Source of the DNA: Gammaproteobacteria bacterium
GTDB taxonomy: Bacteria > Pseudomonadota > Gammaproteobacteria > JAADHQ01
NCBI GenBank assembly: GCA_013151795.1
Contig: JAADHQ010000030.1
Coordinates: 1 to 43,879, forward strand
Length of the DNA: 43,879 nt
Direction: 5' to 3'
Each line of letters begins with the position of its first letter. Position 1 is the first letter of the stretch. The translations under genes were made by a program, and so were the position numbers. This document shows, in pieces, positions 15,316-27,182 of the stretch. The notes under the pieces were generated by a model. It was not told the origin of the DNA. It saw nothing but the letters and a program-made list of their open reading frames with translations, and did not search any database.

Positions 15316-17390
15316 TGAAAACGTCTGATTTGCTCATTGAGATTGGAACTGAAGAATTACCACCAAAAGCCTTAAAAAAATTATCTGTCGCCTTCAGTGA
15401 CGGTATTCGCAACGGGCTTGAATCTGCTGAACTCGAGTTTGAAACGACAACAGCATATGCATCACCACGACGCCTTGCTGTGCTGGTTAAGGGGTGTCAA
15501 AAAAAACAATCCAATAAAATAATTGAAAAACGTGGGCCCTCACTAAAAGCGGCTTATGATGATGAAGGTAATCCTACACAAGCTGCTACCGGTTTCGCAA
15601 AAAGTTGTGGTGTTGAAGTAGCAGAACTGGACAAACTCGAAACTGATAAAGGAACCTGGCTTTCGTATAACAGTGAACAGCGGGGTAAGACGGCGCAGTC
15701 TATTATCCCTGCAATTGTTCAAAAATCACTGGATGATTTACCTATCCCTAAACGTATGCGCTGGGGTAACCTGAAAGAACAATTCGTACGTCCTGTACAT
15801 TGGGTTATTTTATTATTTGGTGACCAGGTCATTAACGCAAAAATTCTCGGCATAAAAGCAGGGCGGGAAACAGTAGGTCATCGATTCCATCATCCTGATA
15901 CTATCTATATCGATGCCCCTGAAAATTATGCGTCACTTCTTGAGACTAAAGGTAACGTCATTGTTGATTTTGAATCCAGACGGAACCTTATCCTCACCCA
16001 GATTCTGAAAGTCGCAAAAATAAAGGGTACGGCCATCATTGATGGATCGTTACTGGATGAAGTAACAGGTATGGTTGAGTGGCCACAAGCAATAATAGGT
16101 AATTTCGATGAGCGTTTTCTTGATGTTCCTTCCGAGGCATTAATTTCTGCCATGAAAAGCCATCAAAAATATTTTCATGTTGTTGATGATAACAAAAAAC
16201 TCATGCCTCACTTTATTACTATCAGTAATATTAAAAGCAAAAAACCCGCTATGGTCCGCGTAGGTAATGAGCGCGTTATTCGTCCACGTCTGGCAGACTC
16301 CGAATTCTTCTGGAAGCAGGATCAAAAACAACCGCTCTTCAGCCACAACAAGACTTTGAATAATGTTGTATTCCAGTCAAAACTCGGATCATTACACGAC
16401 AAGGTCTTACGCACTTCAGAACTTGCCGGACATATCGCAGAAATAACCGGCCTCGATGTTGAAAAAACCAAACGTGCGGCTATGTTATGTAAATGTGATC
16501 TTATGACCAACATGGTTAGTGAATTCCCTGACCTTCAAGGTACGATGGGACGCTACTATGCAGAGCTGGATGGTGAAGACAAAGAAGTTGCCCTGGCAAT
16601 TGAAGAACATTACATGCCACGTTTTTCCGGCGATAAACTTCCTTCTACCGATGCAGGAAAATGTCTGGCGCTGGCAGACAAAATAGACAGCATGGTAGGT
16701 TTATTTGGTGTTGGCCTGCCACCTACTGGTGACAAGGATCCGTTTGCACTTCGACGAGCAGCGCTTGGTGTCGTACGTATTTTAATAGAAGAAAATCTTG
16801 ATATCGATCTGAATATTATCATCAAGAAAGCAATTAAGAATTACACCTACCAAAAACTCGCCCTTGCTGTAAATGAAGCAACCACCAGTGTCTATAACTT
16901 TATTCTCACAAGATTACAGGTCTATTATGTCAATAAGGGTTTTGCCCGTGATGAAATTGATGCGGTGTTATCACTTAAACCGTCTCAACTTAATGATTGT
17001 GAAAATCGCTTACGCGCCTTGTCCGAATTCAGAAAATTACCTGAAGCAACAAGTCTGGCTGCAGCAAATAAACGTATTTCAAATATTATTAAAAAATCCA
17101 AAGATAAGATTCCTGAAAAATGTAATCCTTTTATACTCGTAGGTAAAGATGAAAAAATGCTTGCCACCGTTATGGGTGATATGATTAACGAACTCGAACC
17201 ATTATTTGATAACCGTGATTATGAAGCCGCCATGAAAAAACTGGCAGGGCTGAGAAAGTATGTCGATGCTTTTTTTGATAATGTTATGGTCATGACAAAA
17301 GAAGATACTTTACGTATTAATCGTCTTGCATTGCTTAACTCTATCCGCAATCAATTTCTTAAAGTTGCTGATATCTCTAAACTCCAATAG
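15315..17390 (+). CDS. glyS: Glycine--tRNA ligase, beta subunit
   Basis: GlyS is the large tRNA-binding subunit of the tetrameric glycyl-tRNA synthetase. Its 691 residues match E. coli (689). The N-terminal DLLIEIGTEELPPKAL is the family signature. PKRMRWG and FVRPVHWVILL follow, then the HD-like domain around AAMLCKCDLMTNMVSEFPDLQG and EEHYMPRFSGD. DKDPFALRRAALGVVRIL precedes the C-terminal DALR-type anticodon-binding region (residues about 570-680). The ATG overlaps the glyQ stop by one base and has AAGAGGAG six bases before it. It is the second gene of glyQ-glyS-mazG-like-gmhB-plsC. Confidence 0.98.
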   Translation: MKTSDLLIEIGTEELPPKALKKLSVAFSDGIRNGLESAELEFETTTAYASPRRLAVLVKGCQKKQSNKIIEKRGPSLKAAYDDEGNPTQAATGFAKSCGVEVAELDKLETDKGTWLSYNSEQRGKTAQSIIPAIVQKSLDDLPIPKRMRWGNLKEQFVRPVHWVILLFGDQVINAKILGIKAGRETVGHRFHHPDTIYIDAPENYASLLETKGNVIVDFESRRNLILTQILKVAKIKGTAIIDGSLLDEVTGMVEWPQAIIGNFDERFLDVPSEALISAMKSHQKYFHVVDDNKKLMPHFITISNIKSKKPAMVRVGNERVIRPRLADSEFFWKQDQKQPLFSHNKTLNNVVFQSKLGSLHDKVLRTSELAGHIAEITGLDVEKTKRAAMLCKCDLMTNMVSEFPDLQGTMGRYYAELDGEDKEVALAIEEHYMPRFSGDKLPSTDAGKCLALADKIDSMVGLFGVGLPPTGDKDPFALRRAALGVVRILIEENLDIDLNIIIKKAIKNYTYQKLALAVNEATTSVYNFILTRLQVYYVNKGFARDEIDAVLSLKPSQLNDCENRLRALSEFRKLPEATSLAAANKRISNIIKKSKDKIPEKCNPFILVGKDEKMLATVMGDMINELEPLFDNRDYEAAMKKLAGLRKYVDAFFDNVMVMTKEDTLRINRLALLNSIRNQFLKVADISKLQ

Positions 17391-17398
17391 GCCTTATC

Positions 17399-17737
17399 AT
17401 GAACGAACTAAACCCTGACTCCTATAAAGACATGTTAGATACGGTTCAGGCCTTTCATGATAAACATGATTTTAAAAACACCGGTGGAGAAGAACTAACC
17501 TATCGGCTGGCATTAATGTCTGAGGAACTGGGTGAAATGTCTGCCTGTGTTACCAAGGGCAAGAGTAAAGAAGATCTCGCAGAAGAAACAGCTGATCTAT
17601 TTATCCTCTTACTCGGTACAGCCATTTCAGCCGACTTCAATCTCAATGATGCCTTCTGGAAAAAAATGGATAAAATTATGAAGCGAGATTCCAGAATGGT
17701 TAATGGCCGTATTCGCGTATCTGAATTTAAAGACTAA
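17399..17737 (+). CDS. MazG-like nucleotide pyrophosphohydrolase
   Basis: This 112-residue all-alpha protein has the metal-binding motifs of the MazG/dUTPase-superfamily NTP pyrophosphatases: SEELGEM (Glu42, Glu43, Glu46) and AEETADLFILL (Glu62, Glu63, Asp66). Such proteins hydrolyse nucleoside triphosphates to monophosphates and PPi, often as house-cleaning enzymes. It is single-domain, unlike the double MazG of E. coli, and closer in size to the iMazG/RS21-C6 types. The substrate cannot be read from the sequence. It lies 8 bp after glyS and 9 bp before gmhB, an insertion in the usual glyS-gmhB order. Confidence 0.82.
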   Translation: MNELNPDSYKDMLDTVQAFHDKHDFKNTGGEELTYRLALMSEELGEMSACVTKGKSKEDLAEETADLFILLLGTAISADFNLNDAFWKKMDKIMKRDSRMVNGRIRVSEFKD

Positions 17738-17746
17738 AGAATCAAT

Positions 17747-18283
17747 ATGAAACACATCATACTCGGCAGAGACGGCGTTATAAATGAAATCACCGACGAC
17801 TTTATAAAATCACCCGATGAATGGTGTGCAATTCCTGGTAGCCTTGATGCGATTGCACGACTTAATCGAGCCGGATTTCAGGTTATCGTTATTACAAATC
17901 AACCCGGCCTTGCACATAATGTACTGTCTATCCGCTCCCTGAATGCCATTCATGATAAAATGCATAAAGAACTGGCTTTGTTTTCTGCCCAGATTGAGTC
18001 CATCATGTTCTGCCCACATAAAACACAGGATAACTGCCAGTGTAAAAAACCTAAGCCCGGACTATTTCTTGACCTGAAAAATCGACTTAATATCTCTCTG
18101 TCGAATAGCCATGTCGTTGGTGATTCTTTATCTGACCTTCAGGTTGCACAGGAAATCGGCGCTTTACCCATACTGGTCAAAACAGGCAAGGGCAAACAAA
18201 CCATCAGCAAGGCTATTGGTCTGGATAATATTCCGATTTTTGATGATCTTGCTACTTTTACCGATCATTTATTATCACAATAA
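17747..18283 (+). CDS. gmhB: GmhB-like HAD phosphatase with substituted nucleophile
   Basis: GmhB removes the 7-phosphate from D-glycero-beta-D-manno-heptose 1,7-bisphosphate in LPS core-heptose synthesis. The 178 residues match full length. HAD motif I in active homologues reads LDRDGVIN, with the first Asp as nucleophile; here it reads LGRDGVIN, codon GGC at 17765-17767, so Gly7 replaces that Asp while the second Asp9 remains. The other features are intact: TNQPG (motif II), the zinc-site CPHKTQDNCQCKKPKPG with Cys-His-Cys-Cys, the Lys, and VVGDSLSDLQVA (motif III). The protein is therefore predicted to lack normal phosphatase activity unless this is a sequencing error. Its place between glyS and plsC matches Pseudomonas and others. 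plsC follows 16 bp later. Confidence 0.88.
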   Translation: MKHIILGRDGVINEITDDFIKSPDEWCAIPGSLDAIARLNRAGFQVIVITNQPGLAHNVLSIRSLNAIHDKMHKELALFSAQIESIMFCPHKTQDNCQCKKPKPGLFLDLKNRLNISLSNSHVVGDSLSDLQVAQEIGALPILVKTGKGKQTISKAIGLDNIPIFDDLATFTDHLLSQ

Positions 18284-18299
18284 GCTACGGACTAATTTT

Positions 18300-19013
18300 A
18301 TGTACACCCTTCGCACGATACTTTTCTGGATAGGTTTTACTTTCTCAACTGTCATTATTATGACTACACTTTCAGTCTCGTTTATTCTGCCTTTCCGATT
18401 CAGGTTTTTTATTTCAAAGGGCTGGCCGCTCCTTAATTCATGGTGGCTTAAACTTACTTGTAATCTATCTTATGAAATACACGGCCTGGATAATATACCT
18501 GATGAGCCTGTTATATTTATGAGTAAACACCAGTCCACCTGGGAAACCATCACCTATCAATTATTCCTGCCTCCTACTGCCTGGGTTATAAAACGTGAAC
18601 TTCTCTGGATCCCTATTTTCGGCTGGGGTGTTGCCATGCTAAACCCGATTGCAATTAACCGTAAATTGAGCAAGGCTGCTCTCAAACAGATAATTGAACA
18701 GGGTAAAAAGCGCCTGAATGCTGGTATTAATATTATGATATTTCCCGAGGGCACCCGTACTACTGCAGGAACAAAAACCAAATATAAACCGGGAGGGGCT
18801 ATATTAGCTGCTAAATCCGGGAGACGGGTTGTGCCTATCGCCCATAATGCAGGTTATTTCTGGCCAATGGATCAATTTGTTAAACATTCAGGCACCATCA
18901 CGGTTGTTATCGGCAAACCCATCTCTACTGAAGGAAAATCAGCAAGTGAAATTCTCAAAGAAACGGAAACCTGGATAGAAGCGGAAATGGTTAAAATAGG
19001 TGGTAGAACATAA
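18300..19013 (+). CDS. plsC: 1-acyl-sn-glycerol-3-phosphate acyltransferase (PlsC family)
   Basis: PlsC-type enzymes transfer an acyl chain to lysophosphatidic acid at the inner membrane, giving phosphatidic acid. The 237 residues begin with a hydrophobic helix (about 7-30). Motif I is KHQSTWE at 76-82, the H-X4-E variant common in this gammaproteobacterial subgroup in place of H-X4-D. Motif II-like NRKLSKAALK follows. Motif III is FPEGTRT at 148-154, and motif IV is RRVVPIAHNAG. The frame is open back to 18111 inside gmhB, but the ATG at 18300 starts the conserved protein. Several lysophospholipid acyltransferases share these motifs, so the exact acceptor is not certain. It closes the glyQ operon. 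Confidence 0.87.
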   Translation: MYTLRTILFWIGFTFSTVIIMTTLSVSFILPFRFRFFISKGWPLLNSWWLKLTCNLSYEIHGLDNIPDEPVIFMSKHQSTWETITYQLFLPPTAWVIKRELLWIPIFGWGVAMLNPIAINRKLSKAALKQIIEQGKKRLNAGINIMIFPEGTRTTAGTKTKYKPGGAILAAKSGRRVVPIAHNAGYFWPMDQFVKHSGTITVVIGKPISTEGKSASEILKETETWIEAEMVKIGGRT

Positions 19014-19263
19014 GTTGTCTGGGTTTATAAATCAGATAACGTTTTTCAATAACTTACAAACCGAAAAATCATAATACGCTATAAATATTACTGCCTGAAT
19101 CATTAATACAGATATTTCGCTCGCAAAACCTGGATATAAAAGTATATTATTTAATATCCCCAATACACCCGTCTCTTGTTATTTTTTAAAAATACATTGA
19201 CTAACTGTTAAACAAGGATCATTGCTTTATTAAAAATAATCTTTTCTCAAGGAAACTACCGTC

Positions 19264-20070
19264 ATGGTGTCTACGACAAAAAAAATTAAAACAGATGAAT
19301 TCGACTCCACAACAATGCCTTTTGTGGCATCCTGTAAAATAATTGAACCATTAGCACCATTTCGCTGGTTACGCCAGGGCTGGGCAGACATGATGCGGGC
19401 ACGTAAACAAAGCCTGAGTTATGGATTAGTCATGACACTAATCAGCTATTTTGTCACCATCGTCGCCTATCTAATGGACAGTTATATGTTGCTGTTTGCC
19501 TTACTATCCGCTTTCTTCTTTCTCGGCCCTGTACTGGCGATTGGACTTTATTCTATCAGCTGTCAGTTACAGGAAGGAAAATCTCCAAGGCTGGGCTATT
19601 GCTTACGAGAGGGCAGGCGTCATATTGGTAATGGCCTGGTGTTTGCTTTTGTCTTACTAATCATATTCCTGATCTGGGCGCGTGCGGCTTCAATGGTACA
19701 TATTTTTTTTCCTGAAGAGTCATCTCCACATTTTGCTGATTTATTGGTGTTTCTGGGAATCGGTACTGTCATCGGTGCCTTTTTCTGCGCTATTATATTT
19801 ACCGCCAGTGTATTTTCCTTACCCATGATCATGGATCGCAAGGTTGATGTTATTACGGCAGTAATCACCAGTGTCAACGCCGTATTCAGAAACAAACTTG
19901 CAATGCTGGTCTGGGCCGGAATTATTGTACTTAGTGTATTACTTAGTATCGCTACTGCCTTTATAGGCATGACTATACTTTTACCACTAATTGGTCATGC
20001 TACCTGGTATGGATACAAGGAAACTATTGATGCTGATCTATGGCCGCGATACGAACCACTTGATCAATAA
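19264..20070 (+). CDS. DUF2189 integral membrane protein
   Basis: The 268-residue protein has about six predicted membrane helices between residues 50 and 255, after a hydrophilic N-terminus. The helix-flanking segments PFRWLRQGWADMMRARKQSLSYG, GPVLAIGLYSISCQLQEGK and the C-terminal LPLIGHATWYGYKETID are those of the DUF2189 family, found widely in proteobacteria, with no established function. Glycerol- or cytochrome-oxidase-related roles have been guessed for relatives because of context, but nothing here supports one. AAGGAAAC lies 8 bp before the ATG. A 250-bp AT-rich gap precedes it, so it probably has its own promoter. It is convergent with yaaA, with only 9 bp between stops. Confidence 0.82.
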   Translation: MVSTTKKIKTDEFDSTTMPFVASCKIIEPLAPFRWLRQGWADMMRARKQSLSYGLVMTLISYFVTIVAYLMDSYMLLFALLSAFFFLGPVLAIGLYSISCQLQEGKSPRLGYCLREGRRHIGNGLVFAFVLLIIFLIWARAASMVHIFFPEESSPHFADLLVFLGIGTVIGAFFCAIIFTASVFSLPMIMDRKVDVITAVITSVNAVFRNKLAMLVWAGIIVLSVLLSIATAFIGMTILLPLIGHATWYGYKETIDADLWPRYEPLDQ

Positions 20071-20079
20071 GCCGACGAT

Positions 20080-20868
20080 TTAAACCTTCAGGCCTTTATT
20101 CCGGTTTCTGGTAAATACCCAGTTATTTCCTTCAGATAACTTTTTACTATAACGATAGCCTTCAACATCAAATTGCTTGATGTCTTCCGGATTATCAATT
20201 TTATTCTGAATAATATATCGACTTAACAAACCACGTGCACGTTTGGCATAAATGCCTATCATTTTATAATCGCCATTTTTATACTCTTTAAAAGCAGGCG
20301 TTATAATTGTAGCCTTAAGGTATTTTGGTTTAACTGATTTAAAATATTCATTCGAAGCCAGATTAACAAGTATTTCAGATTTAATTTTTTTTAGTTGTTT
20401 GTTGAGTCCTTCGCTTATTTCCGCACCCCAGAACTCATATAAATTTTTGCCTCGCAAGGTAGTAAGCTTACTACCCATCTCAAGACGATATGGCTTCATC
20501 AGATCTAAAGGTCGTAACAATCCATAAAGCCCGGATAAAATACGCAGGTGTTTTTGAGCAAAATCAAAATCTGCCTTTTTAAAGCTATCTGCATCCATCC
20601 CGGTATACACATCACCTTTAAAGGCAAGGACAGCCTGTTTGGAATTTTCAGCGGTAAATTTTTTATCCCAGCTTTCATACCGATCAAAATTAAGCTCGGC
20701 AATCTTGCTACTAACGTGCATCAGCTCGGATATATCAAACGCAGAAAAATCACGCATTCTGTTAACCAGCATTTCTGATTCATCCAGATAATCCGGGATC
20801 GTATACTTTTTAGTTTTAGATAAAGTTTCGTAATCCAGCTTTTTTGCCGGGGAAACAACGATCAACAT
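20080..20868 (-). CDS. yaaA: Peroxide stress protein YaaA (DUF328)
   Basis: YaaA lowers intracellular free iron and limits DNA damage during peroxide stress in E. coli; it has a helix-hairpin-helix-like DNA-binding fold. The 262 residues match E. coli (258). The family's N-terminus MLIVVSPAKKLDYE and the internal segments LAFKGDVYTGMDA, ILSGLYGLLRPLDLM and YRLEMGSKL are all present, as are LVNLASNEYFK and ARGLLSRYII. The ATG lies 3 bp after the gyrB stop, so it is probably translated from the gyrB transcript. In E. coli yaaA is elsewhere, so the linkage to gyrB is a local feature. Confidence 0.95.
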   Translation of the reverse strand: MLIVVSPAKKLDYETLSKTKKYTIPDYLDESEMLVNRMRDFSAFDISELMHVSSKIAELNFDRYESWDKKFTAENSKQAVLAFKGDVYTGMDADSFKKADFDFAQKHLRILSGLYGLLRPLDLMKPYRLEMGSKLTTLRGKNLYEFWGAEISEGLNKQLKKIKSEILVNLASNEYFKSVKPKYLKATIITPAFKEYKNGDYKMIGIYAKRARGLLSRYIIQNKIDNPEDIKQFDVEGYRYSKKLSEGNNWVFTRNRNKGLKV

Positions 20869-20871
20869 CTT

Positions 20872-23349
<2,478 letters not shown>

Positions 23350-24435
23350 TTATATCACTTCTGATAAAACGCCGTGTTCCACGTGGAACATCTTGCCTGA
23401 TTTAGCGCTATCAAGCACAGAACTCAGGGTTTGTTTCTCTATCGAAGTAAGAAACATCTGCACGTCCATATTTATCAAAATAGATAACAAGGCCTCTCTG
23501 TTTTTTTCGTCCAGTTCGGCTGCGACATCATCTATGAGTAAAATACATTTTTTATTGGTTTTTTGGTTAAAGAGTCCTGCTTGCGCCAACAAAAGACCAG
23601 TAACTAATATTTTTTGTTGGCCACGGGATATCCTTTCGTTTGCCAATACCCCGTCTACAAGTATCTTAACATCCGCTCTTTGTGGGCCAACCGTTGTATA
23701 ACCCCTATCCATATCCTTTTCTATTGCCTTTTCTAATGCTTCTGGAAAATCCATGTCTTTTTGCCAACCTTGTTGGTATTCAACACAGCTATCCATATCA
23801 CCCAAAACAGGCTTTATATAATGATGTAATATTTCCTGCAGATCATTTATATAATTTTTTCTTAATTTATCCAGTATCAATGCATTATCAATTAATTCTT
23901 TATCCCATATAGATATATAATCTTTTCTGGATTTTTTCCTAAGTGCCATATTCCGTTGCTTTAAGGCTTTTTGATAACGTTGCCACGCTGGATAGAATGT
24001 TTGTTCCACGTGGAACACTCCCCAATCCAGAAACCGTCTTCTAAACTTGGGACCTTCTTCTAATAATTGATGACTATTTGGATGAATAACTTGTAAAGGG
24101 AGGTTTGCAACCAAATCTGACACTTTGGTTACTTTTTGTTCATTGACACGAATTTTTACTGTTTTTGCATCTTTTTGAACCCCAAATGGCACAATTTGTC
24201 CTTTTTGAGATTTCAGCCTGGCATAGACAGCAAGACTATTTTGGCCTTTTTGTAATATTCGATCAAATCGATTTGTCCTGAATGAAGTAGCTCTTCCAAG
24301 AAAATAAATAGCTTCCAATACACTGGTTTTACCAGAAGCATTTTCACCAATAATGATATTCAGATCAGCGGCAGGTTCAATATCTACTGGTTGTAGATTT
24401 CTGAAATGTCTAATCCCGAGATTAATAAGCGCCAT
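23350..24435 (-). CDS. recF: DNA replication and repair protein RecF
   Basis: RecF is an SMC-like ATPase that helps load RecA at ssDNA gaps with RecO and RecR. The Walker A box GENASGKT is at residues 30-37, the signature RISRGQQK precedes Walker B LLIDDVAAELDE, and the length 361 matches E. coli (357). Two conserved motifs, DWGVFHVE (FHVE at 141-144) and KMFHVE near the end (350-353), are each encoded by a perfect 16-bp parS palindrome. The ATG at 24435 lies 19 bp after the dnaN stop. Gene order is as in the standard dnaA cluster. Confidence 0.98.
   Translation of the reverse strand: MALINLGIRHFRNLQPVDIEPAADLNIIIGENASGKTSVLEAIYFLGRATSFRTNRFDRILQKGQNSLAVYARLKSQKGQIVPFGVQKDAKTVKIRVNEQKVTKVSDLVANLPLQVIHPNSHQLLEEGPKFRRRFLDWGVFHVEQTFYPAWQRYQKALKQRNMALRKKSRKDYISIWDKELIDNALILDKLRKNYINDLQEILHHYIKPVLGDMDSCVEYQQGWQKDMDFPEALEKAIEKDMDRGYTTVGPQRADVKILVDGVLANERISRGQQKILVTGLLLAQAGLFNQKTNKKCILLIDDVAAELDEKNREALLSILINMDVQMFLTSIEKQTLSSVLDSAKSGKMFHVEHGVLSEVI
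23375..23390. promoter_or_regulatory. parS: parS centromere site 1 (inside 3' end of recF)
   Basis: TGTTCCACGTGGAACA is a perfect 16-bp palindrome identical to the parS consensus of Pseudomonas-type chromosomal ParABS systems. It encodes FHVEH in RecF. parB lies about 14 kb away. Confidence 0.93.
24002..24017. promoter_or_regulatory. parS: parS centromere site 2 (inside recF)
   Basis: A second identical TGTTCCACGTGGAACA, 627 bp from the first. It encodes FHVEQ within the conserved DWGVFHVE motif of RecF, in the same reading frame as site 1. Confidence 0.93.
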
Positions 24436-24454
24436 TGGCTGGTATTATTATTAC

Positions 24455-25558
24455 CTATAAACGCATTGGCATAATGACATAACGGCAATCTTTCGCTTCG
24501 GCAGGTTCAATAAGGCAGCTACTATTTGAATCTGTTAATGAAATAGTAATGTGATCTTCTGGTATAGCATTTAGGGCATCAAGAATATAATTAACATTAA
24601 ATCCTATTTCAACACTTTCTCCCTCATATTCTACTTCTATTTCTTCTTCTGCTTCTTCCTGTTCTGGGTTGTGTGCCTGGATAGCTAATAATTTACTTTC
24701 GAGTGATATACGAACACCCTTATATTTTTCGTTTGAAAGAATAGATGTGCGTATCAGCGCTTGTTTTAATGTGTCTCGTTTTGCGCCAACAAATTTATTT
24801 GCTGCTTTTGGTAATACTTTATTGTAATCAGGAAATTTTCCATCAATTAGTTTAGATGTAAAACGTAGATCAGGTAGTTGTATACGTATATGATTTGAAC
24901 CCAGTTGTACAATGGCCATTTCATCTGAATCTTCCAGTAAACGCGCTAATTCCTGGATACCTTTTCTGGGCACTATTACTTGATGATTATCGTCATCTGC
25001 TGTTGTATCTGCATTTACTTCACAAATAGCTAAACGATGGCCATCTGTTGCGACTGTTCTTAATTGCCCTTCTTTAATTTCCAGTAATAAACCATTCAGG
25101 TAATAACGTACATCCTGTTGAGCCATGGCAAAACTGGTACGTTCAATTAATTTTTTAAGTTCTCTTTGAGGTAAACTGAATTCTTTTTGTACTTGAATAT
25201 CATCAATTAATGGAAATTCAGCGGCAGGTAAAGTAGAAAGAGTAAATTTACTTTTGCCTGATTTAACTTGTATACGTTCATTGATAAAACTTACATTCAA
25301 TTCTGATTCATCTGGAAGGGTACGGCATATATCCAGAAATTTTCTTGCCGGAATAGTAACTTCACCACTATCGGTAACATCAAGATTAAAGTTCGCTACT
25401 AATTCAACTTCCAGATCGGTTGCCGTTAATGAAATTCTTCCGTTTTCTGCTTGAACTAAAAGATTGGATAAAACAGGTAATGTTTGTCTGCGTTCAACAA
25501 CACCGATAACAAACTGAAGAGGTTTGAGTAAGGTTTCACGTTTTATCTTAAACTTCAT
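24455..25558 (-). CDS. dnaN: DNA polymerase III sliding clamp (beta subunit)
   Basis: The clamp is a ring-shaped dimer that tethers DNA polymerase III to DNA. The 367 residues match E. coli (366). The N-terminus MKFKIKRETLLKPLQFVIGVVERRQTLPVLSN is standard. YYLNGLLLEI, TDGHRLAI, and the C-terminal RYVIMPMRL, part of the pocket that binds client peptides, are all present. Three similar clamp subdomains are expected from length. AAGGAATT precedes the ATG. A short acidic insert (EEAEEEIEVEYEGE) near residue 290 is unusual in its acidity but in a surface loop position. Order dnaA-dnaN-recF-gyrB is conserved. Confidence 0.99.
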   Translation of the reverse strand: MKFKIKRETLLKPLQFVIGVVERRQTLPVLSNLLVQAENGRISLTATDLEVELVANFNLDVTDSGEVTIPARKFLDICRTLPDESELNVSFINERIQVKSGKSKFTLSTLPAAEFPLIDDIQVQKEFSLPQRELKKLIERTSFAMAQQDVRYYLNGLLLEIKEGQLRTVATDGHRLAICEVNADTTADDDNHQVIVPRKGIQELARLLEDSDEMAIVQLGSNHIRIQLPDLRFTSKLIDGKFPDYNKVLPKAANKFVGAKRDTLKQALIRTSILSNEKYKGVRISLESKLLAIQAHNPEQEEAEEEIEVEYEGESVEIGFNVNYILDALNAIPEDHITISLTDSNSSCLIEPAEAKDCRYVIMPMRL

Positions 25559-25730
25559 TCTAATTCCTTATTTATTAAATAATATAATATATAAAATATA
25601 TTGTTATTGTTATTATTACTGAGCGCCTTAAATGTTAATAACAATAATTAATCTATATTTTTCAATAGCATACATAACATTTTTTACTGTATAAGCAATA
25701 GTAAAAGACATTTATATCTTGTTATAAACC

Positions 25731-25785
25731 TGTGTATAAAAATTGGATAACTTTGTTTGTTATCTTTATTAACAAGTTATCCACA
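25731..25785. promoter_or_regulatory. DnaA boxes in the dnaA-dnaN gap
   Basis: TTATCCACA (perfect) is at 25777-25785, immediately after the dnaA stop. TGTGTATAA at 25731-25739 is the reverse of TTATACACA, which fits TTWTNCACA. A weaker match (two mismatches) lies at 25742-25750. The 227-bp gap is strongly AT-rich. The cluster could regulate dnaN or be part of an origin. Confidence 0.7.
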
Positions 25786-27111
25786 TCATGTGCTAAGAAT
25801 TCTTAACAGGCTTAAATAATCTTCTTTTATACGTATTTCTGATTCTTTTAATTCATTAATCTTACGACAGGCATGAAGAACAGTCGTATGATCCCGGCCT
25901 CCAAAAGCATCACCAATTTCAGGCAAACTATGGTTGGTTAATTCTTTTGCCAGCGCCATTGCTATTTGTCGTGGCCTGGTAATTGATCGCGTACGTCGAG
26001 GTGATAATAAATCATGCACGCGTATTTTGTAATACTCAGCGACCGTTTTTTGTATATTTTCTATGCTAACCAATCGGTCTTGTAATGCAAGTAAATCCCG
26101 TAATGCTTCTTTGGCAAAATCCAGTGTAATGGGACGATTGGTAAAATGTGCATTGGCAATAACACGTTTTAGTGCGCCTTCCAGTTCGCGTATATTTGAG
26201 CGCAAACGCTTGGCAATAAAAAAAGCGACTTCGTCAGGAAGATTAGCATTCATTTGTTTTGCTTTACCAAGAAGAATCGCAACCCGGGTTTCAACGTCAG
26301 GCGGCTCAATGGAAACCGTGAGCCCCCAGCTAAATCTGGATTTTAGTCTTTCTTCAAGATCATTTACTTCTTTTGGATAGCGATCACAGGTTAAAATTAT
26401 TTGTCGCTGACCCTCTAGCAAGGCATTGAAAGTATGGAAAAACTCTTCTTGTGAGCGTTCTTTTTTAGCAAAAAACTGAATGTCATCGATCAGTATTGCA
26501 TCAACTGATCGATAGAATTTTTTGAATTCATTCATTGCATTTTGTTGCAATGCTTTCACCATATCAGCAACAAATCGTTCAGAATGCAGGTATATAATTT
26601 TTGCATCAGGATTGTGCTGCAGCATCATATTGCCGACAGCATGCATTAGATGAGTCTTGCCCAGGCCTACACCACCGTAGATAAATAAAGGGTTATAGGA
26701 ATTTCCGGGGTTTTCACTTACCTGAAGAGAGGCCGCCCTGGCGAGCTGATTAGATTTACCTTCAACAAAAGAATCGAATGTAAAATCACTATTTAGATTA
26801 CTTTTATGTAATACAACAGGCGCTTTAGTGGAACGGTTATTATTTGCCTGTTCAGGTTCATCGGCAGTTTGAATGCTGCCAACCCTTAATTTAAGACTGG
26901 GCGGGGTATCAGGTGCCAAAGAAGCAATGGATTCCTGTATTGATTCCAGAAAATTAGTGGTTATTTTATCCAGTACAAACTGATTTGGGGCCAGTAATTG
27001 TAATAATTGCTTGTCTTCAATCGCGTGCAAGGGCCTGATCCAGGTATTAAACTGGTGTTGAGGCAGCTCATCTTCAAGATATTGAAGGCATTGGCTCCAA
27101 AGTTGTGACAA
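25786..27111 (-). CDS. dnaA: Chromosomal replication initiator DnaA
   Basis: DnaA binds DnaA boxes at oriC and opens the duplex. Domains: N-terminal helicase-interacting domain I (1-80) with WIRPL, a short linker, and an AAA+ domain with Walker [11 protein letters not shown] and Walker B LIDDIQF. The C-terminal DNA-binding domain IV contains the signature [14 protein letters not shown]. The 441 residues compare with 467 in E. coli, with a shorter linker. The start appears to be TTG at 27111, preceded by AAGGGATGATC; the nearby ATG (27118) is in another frame. Poor start codons on dnaA are common and keep its level low (E. coli uses GTG). It is divergent from rpmH. Confidence 0.98.
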   Translation of the reverse strand: MSQLWSQCLQYLEDELPQHQFNTWIRPLHAIEDKQLLQLLAPNQFVLDKITTNFLESIQESIASLAPDTPPSLKLRVGSIQTADEPEQANNNRSTKAPVVLHKSNLNSDFTFDSFVEGKSNQLARAASLQVSENPGNSYNPLFIYGGVGLGKTHLMHAVGNMMLQHNPDAKIIYLHSERFVADMVKALQQNAMNEFKKFYRSVDAILIDDIQFFAKKERSQEEFFHTFNALLEGQRQIILTCDRYPKEVNDLEERLKSRFSWGLTVSIEPPDVETRVAILLGKAKQMNANLPDEVAFFIAKRLRSNIRELEGALKRVIANAHFTNRPITLDFAKEALRDLLALQDRLVSIENIQKTVAEYYKIRVHDLLSPRRTRSITRPRQIAMALAKELTNHSLPEIGDAFGGRDHTTVLHACRKINELKESEIRIKEDYLSLLRILST

Positions 27112-27182
27112 AGATCATCCCTTATAGTGCAAAGTGTGTTAATAACTTTTAATTTATCCGAGTTTAACCTGTTATTATTGAC

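Noticed and set aside
18111-18299. N-terminal extension of plsC into gmhB
   Set aside because: The frame is open, but it overlaps gmhB heavily and lacks conservation; the ATG at 18300 begins the conserved protein.
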